The notes: a model not told the origin generated them from the letters alone. Positions 1-4,807 are shown, numbered from the stretch's first letter. The stretch is DNA of 6,673 nucleotides from Phycisphaerales bacterium (GCA_016763115.1 JAESUL010000117.1:1-6673); one strand, 5' to 3'. A program made the numbers and translations.

Positions 1-143
1 AACTGCTGACGAACAATCCAACCGTCTTTGGCTGGCTGAAGGGCTACATTCGAGTTGATTGGTGCCTGGGCGTGTGCATTCGTTGAACATGCGTAAAGAG
101 AGAGAATGAGAACGCTCACCGATCTAAGTTGGCCCCTTCTCAT
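1..143 (-). CDS. Exported protein, N-terminal part (runs off left edge)
   Basis: The reading frame opens at an ATG at 143-141 that overlaps the TGA of the upstream lipoprotein gene as ATGA, and stays open to base 1 (47 codons plus two bases). The start is a textbook Sec signal peptide: MRRGQLRS, a hydrophobic run VSVLILSLYAC (9-19), then a c-region ending AHA with probable cleavage after A25 or Q26. The visible mature part contains ALQPAKDGWIVRQQ. From memory, this resembles the start of outer-membrane beta-barrel 'transporter' proteins of the phenol-degradation MetA-like type, but too little is visible to assign a family. The ATGA overlap implies translational coupling to the HMA lipoprotein, and hence the same metal-responsive unit. 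I am fairly sure it is a real gene and unsure of its function. Confidence 0.72.
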   Translation of the reverse strand, partial: MRRGQLRSVSVLILSLYACSTNAHAQAPINSNVALQPAKDGWIVRQQ

Positions 144-508
144 GGCATCTCAATTCGATCAAGCGTAAATCCACTTGTGTCGATCGCCGAGACCAGGTTT
201 TCCTTTGATGCCGGGCTCTGTTGTGAAAGGAGGACACGGACATGTCCGCTTTTCAAATCAACATGCACGCCATCTACGCCCTTCACCTTTGAAATCCGCT
301 GGTCGATATTCTGGACACAAAACGGGCATGCAACTCCTTTGACCCACAAATCAGCCGTCCGATCAGCAGCAAACAAATCTGCAGACTCGCTCCCAACAAC
401 CGTCCGTTCATCCTCAACGATCTGGCTGCTCTGGCACCCAACCGCCGCCAAACTTGACAGCCCTACGAGCGAGAGGACCGTGTGGCTTTTTCGTATCTTC
501 TTCAACAT
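140..508 (-). CDS. HMA-domain lipoprotein (periplasmic metal-binding)
   Basis: A 122-residue protein with a lipoprotein signal: MLKKIRKS, a hydrophobic stretch, then a lipobox-like AVGC giving lipidated Cys25. Residue +2 is Gln, so outer-membrane sorting is expected. After a polar linker (26-52), one heavy-metal-associated (HMA) domain spans about 53-122 with the GVACPFC site (Cys61, Cys64) and the beta-strand pattern WVKG...VHVDLKSGHVRV. HMA domains of the MerP/Atx1 class bind soft metals through the CxxC pair; a lipid-anchored one would act as a periplasmic scavenger or relay. The frame could open at 568, but the start at 508 has GGAG seven bases upstream and puts the signal peptide at the N-terminus. 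The 568 start would lie inside the promoter dyad. Expression probably comes from the MerR-type promoter just upstream. Confidence 0.85.
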   Translation of the reverse strand: MLKKIRKSHTVLSLVGLSSLAAVGCQSSQIVEDERTVVGSESADLFAADRTADLWVKGVACPFCVQNIDQRISKVKGVDGVHVDLKSGHVRVLLSQQSPASKENLVSAIDTSGFTLDRIEMP

Positions 509-515
509 TTTAAAT

Positions 516-519
516 CTCC
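516..519 (-). promoter_or_regulatory. Shine-Dalgarno site deciding the lipoprotein start
   Basis: On the minus strand GGAG sits seven bases before the ATG at 508. No comparable site precedes the longer alternative start at 568, so this supports the 122-residue form. Confidence 0.7.
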
Positions 520-556
520 ATCTGGATTGGGGTCCCTGTTTCAGTGCGACAATGTC

Positions 557-588
557 ATTATCGACCATGAACTATGGTGAAGGGTCAA
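557..588 (-). promoter_or_regulatory. MerR-type promoter with operator dyad in a 20-bp spacer
   Basis: Reading the minus strand: -35 TTGACC (588-583, 5 of 6 to consensus), a 20-bp spacer, then -10 GATAAT (562-557, 5 of 6). The spacer holds a perfect dyad, ACCAT-agttc-ATGGT (578-564), close to the spacer centre. Promoters activated by MerR-family proteins characteristically have overlong 19-20 bp spacers carrying the regulator's dyad, because the regulator untwists the DNA on metal binding. The -35 box overlaps the merR-like gene's own stop codon. Transcription would start near 550, giving a leader of about 40 bases before the lipoprotein ATG at 508. Geometry and position next to a merR gene make this a strong prediction; the identity of the regulator that binds it is inferred. 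Confidence 0.7.
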
Positions 589-1022
589 GGTGTTTTTGCC
601 ACTTTCTCATACTTTGCACACATTGAAGCCTCTAAGCCTGCGAGAACCCCGCATCGTCCTGTGGATTGATCGCACTTGCACTCACCAAGCAGATCGACAA
701 GCAGCCCTTGAGCCATCTGAAGTTGCTTGATTTTGTCGGCAATCTCGCAGAGCCGGAGATTGATCAAGGCTTGCACCTCATCGCGCTCAACATTTCGATC
801 CTCTTTCAGCACAAGCAGTTCACTGATATCGTTGAGTGTAAAGCCAACCGTCTGAGCGGCCTTGATAAAACGAAGTCGATCGATGGCGGCATGGTCATAG
901 AGCCGATAGTTTCCCGTTGACCGAGCACCGGGTTGAAGCAAATCCCGCCGCTCGTAGTAGCGAACGGTCGAGGTGGGAACACCAACTGCTTGTGCGAGTT
1001 GTCCAATGGTCAATGTATTCAT
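585..1022 (-). CDS. MerR-family metal-responsive transcriptional regulator
   Basis: A 145-residue protein of normal MerR length. Residues 4-42 form the winged-helix DNA-binding region (LTIGQLAQAVGVPTSTVRYYERRDLL, then STGNYRLY). Residues 43-72 continue with the family's RLRFIKAAQTVGFTLNDISELL segment. A long dimerisation helix follows (about 80-112), then a Cys-rich metal loop with Cys115, Cys117 and Cys124, plus Cys135. MerR proteins bind promoters with long spacers and activate when metal binds. The loop resembles the C-x-C-x8-C of mercury MerR but is shorter (C-x-C-x6-C), and no Cys occupies the Cys82 position; a gapless alignment gives Val78 there. Metal specificity is therefore unclear. 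The start ATG overlaps the fusion gene's TGA by four bases, and a MerR-type promoter lies at its 3' end. Confidence 0.93.
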   Translation of the reverse strand: MNTLTIGQLAQAVGVPTSTVRYYERRDLLQPGARSTGNYRLYDHAAIDRLRFIKAAQTVGFTLNDISELLVLKEDRNVERDEVQALINLRLCEIADKIKQLQMAQGLLVDLLGECKCDQSTGRCGVLAGLEASMCAKYEKVAKTP

Positions 1023-2224
1023 GGCACTGGATCCGACAGGGTGTCACCACCCATTTGATACCCGGTTTCCTCAATCGTGCTGGCTAGGTTTGCTCTCGTA
1101 GGCGGGCTTGAAGGATCAAAGCTGATTTGGGCAGAGCCCGATTCATACGACACCGATATATCAAGAACCCCCGGCACTTTCGCCAACTCATTGTGGAGAT
1201 GGACTGTGCATGCCTCGCAGGTCATGCCCTTGATGTCAAAGATCGTCGTTGTGATCTGTCCCACAGAATCCGTAATCACTATTGGTTGGTCCTTGGGAAG
1301 CAGGTACCCAACATACCTCGGAAATGACGCAGAGCCAATCACGAACACGGTTGCCACCCACAGCATCGAACGGTTCAGCCGCTGCATTCTCCGATTTGAT
1401 ACCGCACACGCAGGCCCCGGCGCACAGTTTGGCTTCCTGTAGACCAAATAGAATCCAGCACCGAGTAGCACCGTCGTGATCCCAAGGAACAGCCAGCGGT
1501 AATGCTCGAACCACGCCGACACACCGCCCGCCGACATCCCGAATACGATCAAACCCAGTGGAAGCCAGCAGCATGCCGAAGCAGCAAGGGCCGCAATGGC
1601 CGAGCCGCCAACCGCTAGCATACCTGTTCGCTGACTCTTGTCTTTGGCCGATTCATCTGATCCCACCGTCGAGCAGCAACCACGCCCCGCTCCAACGGAG
1701 TCAGGCTCGCCATGACCGCCGGCGGCACAGCAGTCTGCGGGCTCGTCGTCATCAAGCGAATCATCTCCACCTGCTCCATGTCCTGTAAAAGCCAGTTTGA
1801 CCTGCTTGCCGACTGTCCCCAAGCAGCACGAACCAAGCGGGCTTTTGGTTTCGCACCAGCACGCCTCTTTCATGCGCGATTTGATGTCATCGAGCACCGT
1901 GCTCTGCCCAGTTTCATGGATCTCTGCATTGATCTCTTCGATGGTATGATCAAAGCAGTAGCACACATGCCGTGGCGCCGATTGCTCTTTGACACCGACT
2001 CGCACAGTGAGATCGCTCTTTCCGAATGTCGAACCGGCATCTCCAAAGTACACCGTTTCACAAGTGTCTGAATCGCAAAACCGATACTGCTCATCAGTGA
2101 TTCGATCGGCGGCTTCGGGCTTGACCAATGAATCAAGCGTGATCCGCTTGACCTTCTTGCCTTTGCGGCCGCACTCCGGGCAATGTGTCGGTGTCGGAAC
2201 TTCAGATGGAATCATAACAGTCAT
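1019..2224 (-). CDS. CopZ-N / MerT / HMA (MerP-like) three-part metal transporter fusion
   Basis: A 401-residue fusion. Residues 13-140 match the N-terminal Zn/[2Fe-2S] domain of Archaeoglobus-type CopZ: CPEC (15, 18), C50-x4-C55, CYC (88, 90), CWC (122, 124), GSCC (133, 134), with VYFGDAGSTF and VRVGVKE between. Residues 145-198 are a Gly/Asp-rich linker with two Cys pairs (165-166, 183-184). Residues 202-302 are MerT: helix 1 with Cys218-Cys219, helix 2 at 244-262, a loop with Cys267 and Cys273 (equivalent to MerT Cys76/82), and helix 3 at 286-301. Residues 325-392 are an HMA domain with GMTCEAC (Cys336, Cys339). Known MerT topology puts the CopZ part in the cytoplasm and the HMA in the periplasm. 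There is no signal peptide. GAGGAG six bases before the ATG supports this start. Probable role: metal capture, import and hand-over; mercury or copper. Confidence 0.9.
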   Translation of the reverse strand: MTVMIPSEVPTPTHCPECGRKGKKVKRITLDSLVKPEAADRITDEQYRFCDSDTCETVYFGDAGSTFGKSDLTVRVGVKEQSAPRHVCYCFDHTIEEINAEIHETGQSTVLDDIKSRMKEACWCETKSPLGSCCLGTVGKQVKLAFTGHGAGGDDSLDDDEPADCCAAGGHGEPDSVGAGRGCCSTVGSDESAKDKSQRTGMLAVGGSAIAALAASACCWLPLGLIVFGMSAGGVSAWFEHYRWLFLGITTVLLGAGFYLVYRKPNCAPGPACAVSNRRMQRLNRSMLWVATVFVIGSASFPRYVGYLLPKDQPIVITDSVGQITTTIFDIKGMTCEACTVHLHNELAKVPGVLDISVSYESGSAQISFDPSSPPTRANLASTIEETGYQMGGDTLSDPVP

Positions 2225-2230
2225 GGTTCA

Positions 2231-2236
2231 CTCCTC
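2231..2236 (-). promoter_or_regulatory. Shine-Dalgarno site of the CopZ-MerT-HMA fusion gene
   Basis: GAGGAG on the minus strand lies six bases upstream of the ATG at 2224. It favours this ATG over a second ATG three codons later. Confidence 0.7.
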
Positions 2237-2245
2237 GTGTTCGTT

Positions 2246-2566
2246 TCAACTGTGCTTGAGCATGGACGACAACGCTTTCATTGCTGATGCCATCCGTTCC
2301 TCGGCCTCGGGCTGCCCGCATGTCGTCAGGCAGTTGAGCAGTTCCTCTTCAACAAGTTTGACCGTGACCCGGCTCATCGCCGATCGCACCGCTGCCGCTT
2401 GGGTCAGGATGTCATCACAGCAACGACGCTCCTCGACCATCCTCTTGACCGCACGAACATGCCCCTCGATCCGGCTCAGCGCATTTGCAAGGCTCTTGAC
2501 CGACTCGTCGGATAGGTACTCACTCGATTGGCAGGCCTGCTTGGAAATGCATTTCTTCTTTGACAT
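2246..2566 (-). CDS. CsoR/FrmR-family (DUF156) metal-sensing repressor
   Basis: A 106-residue all-helical repressor of typical CsoR-family size, with the family core ALSRIEGHVRAVKRMVEE (29-46), CCDDILTQAAAVRSAM (49-64) and VEEELLNC (72-79). CsoR-family tetramers bind G/C-tract palindromes and release DNA when a metal or persulfide is bound. In copper CsoR the ligands are Cys36, His61 and Cys65; the same spacing here gives Cys50, Glu75 and Cys79, so the His is missing. Extra cysteines lie at 6, 12, 49 and 83. The frame can open at TTG 2587, but ATG 2566 has AAAGGGA four bases upstream and is preferred. It is first in the operon, 21 bases ahead of the fusion gene, with a putative operator just upstream, suggesting autoregulation of the whole unit. 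Confidence 0.92.
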   Translation of the reverse strand: MSKKKCISKQACQSSEYLSDESVKSLANALSRIEGHVRAVKRMVEERRCCDDILTQAAAVRSAMSRVTVKLVEEELLNCLTTCGQPEAEERMASAMKALSSMLKHS

Positions 2567-2570
2567 GGTG

Positions 2571-2577
2571 TCCCTTT
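2571..2577 (-). promoter_or_regulatory. Shine-Dalgarno site deciding the csoR-like start
   Basis: AAAGGGA on the minus strand lies four bases before the ATG at 2566. The TTG codons upstream at 2587 and 2584 have the G/C palindrome in front instead of a ribosome-binding site. Confidence 0.6.
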
Positions 2578-2589
2578 GTATCAACAAAC

Positions 2590-2606
2590 ATCCCCCCGGG
2601 GGGGAT
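2590..2606. promoter_or_regulatory. G/C-tract palindrome, probable CsoR-family operator
   Basis: The plus strand reads AT, six C, seven G, AT: an almost perfect palindrome of C and G tracts with A/T flanks. CsoR/RcnR/CstR-family repressors recognise operators built from such tracts. It lies 23 bases before the csoR-like start codon and touches the predicted -10 box, so bound repressor would block transcription of the minus-strand operon. The match is by form and position, not to a specific published site. Confidence 0.65.
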
Positions 2607-2634
2607 TATTCCGTAGACTGATTGTACAGGTCTA
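2605..2634 (-). promoter_or_regulatory. Predicted sigma70-type promoter of the minus-strand operon
   Basis: On the minus strand TAGACC (2634-2629, 4 of 6) and AATAAT (2610-2605, 5 of 6) are separated by 18 bp. The -10 box abuts the G/C palindrome, so the transcription start would fall inside the putative operator. An alternative -10, TACAAT (2626-2621), exists but has no convincing -35. A dyad TAGAC-N11-GTCTA (2634-2614) spans the -35 and most of the spacer. Confidence 0.45.
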
Positions 2635-2836
2635 AATTACTGAAAATCCAGCTTGGCTTGGTATTCGCGTGGAATAGTTTCGGGATGAGTGTGTTTAGAT
2701 ATTTTCAGAAGGAGTTATTACAGAACCGTTATCAAAGAACACTGTCAATCCCAAAATCAATCCTAAATCGTGGACAAAGAGCAAACATGAAGAGCCCTCC
2801 CAAACTCGTGAAGGACTAGACCTCGGCGACACCCGC
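2635..2836. other. Intergenic stretch between divergent operons, no gene seen
   Basis: With the starts chosen here, 2567-2875 holds no gene. Apart from the promoter and operator at its left end and a weak promoter at its right end, this A/T-richer stretch shows nothing I can support. A plus-strand frame covers it, including an ATG at 2685 giving 44 basic residues (MSVFRYFQKELL...), but no ribosome-binding site precedes that ATG and no family is recognisable. I see no terminator, tRNA or clear repeat in it. Confidence 0.5.
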
Positions 2837-2864
2837 TTGATTTATTGCCTTCACTCGCTAGACT
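2837..2864 (+). promoter_or_regulatory. Weak candidate promoter for the small secreted protein / RND operon
   Basis: TTGATT (2837-2842, 4 of 6) and TAGACT (2859-2864, 4 of 6) are separated by 16 bp. Transcription would begin near 2871, about five bases before the ATG at 2876, which has no Shine-Dalgarno site; this would make a near-leaderless mRNA. Both boxes are mediocre and the call could be chance. Confidence 0.25.
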
Positions 2865-2875
2865 TTGCGCCAGAC

Positions 2876-3325
2876 ATGAGCATCACACTCAAACATTCCG
2901 CACTCGCATGGGTACTTATCGTGACCCAACTGGGCTTCTGTGTCGCTGGGCAAGGGCTGATTGTGCTGTGCCATGATGAGGGCGGCTCTTCACACATAGA
3001 GTTGGCACGCAGCAATCAATGGTCGAATGCTTCTCAAGATAACTGCGGACAAGCATCCATAGCCCAAGATGGAGTTGCCCAAAGCGTCTGTACGAGTTTG
3101 CCATGTGTTGACGAGGAAATAGGCATTACCTTCACCGTGAACTCACGCCGCACGACGGCGATTGATTCGCTCACGGACTTGTTCCCGAATGCCCCACCAC
3201 TGCTGACCGTCGATGTCCACCATCCGGACTCGATGGTACTTATCGAATCGGGTACTGACTTCGAAGTTGCCCGCTGCTTGATAGAGCTTCAATGCTCGAT
3301 CCGCACGACTATTTTAGTCCTTTAA
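2876..3325 (+). CDS. Small secreted Cys-containing protein of unknown function, upstream of RND genes
   Basis: A 149-residue protein with a signal peptide: MSITLKHS, a hydrophobic stretch (8-23), and likely cleavage after VAG (25). The mature part has LIVLCHDEGGSSHIELA (28-44), Cys57, Cys72, LPCVDEEIGI (75-84) and Cys134/Cys140, and ends IRTTILVL. From memory this layout (LC...GH-x-E near the start, PC-x-D in the middle, a hydrophobic LRTVVLL-like end) recurs in short hypothetical proteins next to heavy-metal RND genes, but I know no assigned function; a periplasmic metal-binding or accessory role is inference. A TTG at 2837 would extend it by 13 residues. ATG 2876 is preferred because it puts the signal peptide first, though no Shine-Dalgarno site is visible. 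czcC-like follows after 78 bases, probably in the same transcript. Confidence 0.7.
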   Translation: MSITLKHSALAWVLIVTQLGFCVAGQGLIVLCHDEGGSSHIELARSNQWSNASQDNCGQASIAQDGVAQSVCTSLPCVDEEIGITFTVNSRRTTAIDSLTDLFPNAPPLLTVDVHHPDSMVLIESGTDFEVARCLIELQCSIRTTILVL

Positions 3326-3335
3326 CTCTAGAGTT
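3324..3335. repeat. Perfect 12-bp palindrome AACTCTAGAGTT
   Basis: This lies across the stop codon of the small secreted gene, ahead of the czcC-like gene. It is too short and loopless for a good terminator; it could be a protein-binding site or chance. Confidence 0.3.
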
Positions 3336-3349
3336 GTTTTACGATGTTG

Positions 3350-3367
3350 CCGCCGCGTTCGTGGCGG
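3350..3367 (+). repeat. GC-rich hairpin in the czcC-like leader
   Basis: CCGCCGC-GTTC-GTGGCGG can fold into a seven-pair stem (one G-U) with a four-base loop, 36 bases before the czcC-like ATG. No T-run follows, so it is not a standard intrinsic terminator. It may stabilise or process the mRNA between the two genes. Confidence 0.4.
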
Positions 3368-3403
3368 ATATCTGTATGCTCACAACTTTAGGACACAAAC
3401 ACT

Positions 3404-4807
3404 ATGAACTGGAAGTTTTGTATTTACCCCGCTATCGGTGCCGCTTTCGTCGCCGGATGCGCGGGGCCATTGGACCAACGATGGGATGACCCGATATACC
3501 GATCTCTCCAAGATCAGTACAAAGAAGTTGACCGGGAAACATCGAACTCCCCCGATAGAGAATCCGCCAACTCTTTCATCGAGATTGAATCACTCGATGC
3601 ACTGAGCATCGAAGAAGCGATCCGCATCGCAATCTACCATAGCCCACGGCTTCGTTCTGCGGGGTATCGAATCGATGCCGCTTCGGGACGAGTGCTTCAA
3701 GCAGGATTGTACCCAAATCCTTCTTTCAACTTTGGTGCCGAAGCCCTTGGCTCCGATGCTGGTAGCGGCGGCGAGAGCATCTATGTCATCGAGCAAGAAA
3801 TTGTCCTTGGAGGCAAACTTGATCGTGCCCGCGATGTTGCTGAATCTGATCGACTCGCTGCCCGTGCAGAGTTCATCGCAGAGGAGTTTTCGGTCGCAAC
3901 GGGGGTGACCCGAGCGTATTTCTCGGCAGTCTCGGCTAAAGAACGACTCAATAAGCGCCAGGAACTCGCTGCTTTGGCTTCTCAACTTCTCGAAGCTGCA
4001 GCGGCGAAGGTTGATGCCGGGTCGGCAACCGAACCCGATCGTCTTCGTGCAGAGGTTGTCTTTGAGCAAGCCCAAATTGAACTGGATTCTGCCCGGTTCG
4101 CTGCAAAGGCCTCTCAAATGGAACTCGCGGCAGTCATCGGTCTCGAAATGCCTGTCGATCTGCCTCTCACAACCGCAGTGGATTATTTCCAGGAACTTCC
4201 ATCATACGAAGACCTGTTGGCGGCAACGCTGGTTGCCAACAGCCGAGTATCGCTGGCACGCATTGCTATTACTCGCGCTCGCCAAGCCCACAAACTCGCC
4301 AAAGCACAGGGAGTACCAGATCTGACTGTTTCCGTTGGGCCGCGATACTCTGACATTGACGGCGAATCGACTGTTGATCTAGGTCTAGGGATAGAAATAC
4401 CACTCTTTGATCGAAACCAGGGAGAGGTTCGAGCAACCCTGGCAGAAAGATTGACCGCATCTTCTCAACTCCGAAGTGTGCAACTTGAGTTGACCGCCGA
4501 AGTTTCGAATGCGTGGTCTGTTTATCAATCGGCTCTAAGTTCTTCTAGCCGTTATCGGAGTCAGCTATTACCAAAGGCTGAGCGAACACTTGATCTCACT
4601 CGCCAGGCGTATCAGAGCGGCAAGGCGGATTATCTTAGGCTACTCGATGCTCAGCAAGTCGTGATTGAATCACGAATCGCTTACATCGACACATTGCAAC
4701 AGTTGCACGCCGCCGCTGCATTGCTCAACGAACTCTCACAATCAAATGCTCCTTGGCGGAACCCTCGTGACGAGGATCAGCCCCAAGCGGAGGTAAACCA
4801 AGAATGA
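3404..4807 (+). CDS. czcC: Outer-membrane efflux lipoprotein of the TolC family (CzcC/CusC-like)
   Basis: A 467-residue protein, normal for the outer-membrane channel of a tripartite heavy-metal RND pump. The lipoprotein signal ends FVAGC with Cys19 lipidated. The two internally repeated outer-membrane efflux halves are visible: about 66-245 starts LSIEEAIRIAIYHSPRL and includes LYPNPSFNFGAE; about 268-445 starts YEDLLAATLVANSRVSLARI and includes GLGIEIPLFDRNQGE. Each half has a long alpha-helical coiled stretch that would form the periplasmic barrel. It forms trimers bridging the outer membrane to the RND pump via the adaptor. The start has a modest AGGA ten bases upstream. Its TGA overlaps the adaptor ATG as ATGA, indicating translational coupling. 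Specificity (Co/Zn/Cd/Ni or Cu/Ag) cannot be read from this subunit; the symbol marks family only. Confidence 0.92.
   Translation: MNWKFCIYPAIGAAFVAGCAGPLDQRWDDPIYRSLQDQYKEVDRETSNSPDRESANSFIEIESLDALSIEEAIRIAIYHSPRLRSAGYRIDAASGRVLQAGLYPNPSFNFGAEALGSDAGSGGESIYVIEQEIVLGGKLDRARDVAESDRLAARAEFIAEEFSVATGVTRAYFSAVSAKERLNKRQELAALASQLLEAAAAKVDAGSATEPDRLRAEVVFEQAQIELDSARFAAKASQMELAAVIGLEMPVDLPLTTAVDYFQELPSYEDLLAATLVANSRVSLARIAITRARQAHKLAKAQGVPDLTVSVGPRYSDIDGESTVDLGLGIEIPLFDRNQGEVRATLAERLTASSQLRSVQLELTAEVSNAWSVYQSALSSSSRYRSQLLPKAERTLDLTRQAYQSGKADYLRLLDAQQVVIESRIAYIDTLQQLHAAAALLNELSQSNAPWRNPRDEDQPQAEVNQE

Noticed and set aside
3..86. Plus-strand frame ending LGVCIR at a TGA, as a possible 3' end of a gene entering from the left
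   Set aside because: The minus strand in the same place encodes a far more convincing signal peptide with an ATGA overlap to the upstream gene.
509..568. Longer start (ATG 568) for the HMA lipoprotein, adding 20 residues
   Set aside because: It would bury the signal peptide inside the protein, has no ribosome-binding site, and overlaps the MerR-type promoter dyad upstream of the likely transcript start.
129..626. 165-codon plus-strand open frame
   Set aside because: Antisense to the HMA lipoprotein, which has a lipoprotein signal, CxxC domain and Shine-Dalgarno site; the plus-strand translation shows no recognisable domain.
2521..2591. Short minus-strand frame from ATG 2591 overlapping the csoR-like start (about 23 codons)
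   Set aside because: No Shine-Dalgarno site other than the G-tract of the operator; likely chance. A role as an upstream coupling peptide is possible but unsupported.
1989..2621. 210-codon plus-strand open frame
   Set aside because: Antisense to the csoR-like gene and the start of the CopZ-MerT-HMA fusion, both clearly recognised; the Ser/Arg-rich translation is typical of a shadow frame.
2622..2819. 65-codon plus-strand frame, or 44 codons from ATG 2685
   Set aside because: No ribosome-binding site before the ATG, no recognisable family, and it starts inside the predicted csoR-like promoter; kept only as intergenic sequence.
3324..3335. AACTCTAGAGTT as an intrinsic terminator
   Set aside because: Only a four-pair stem is possible once a loop is allowed, it is A/T-rich, and the following T-run is short; at most a binding site.
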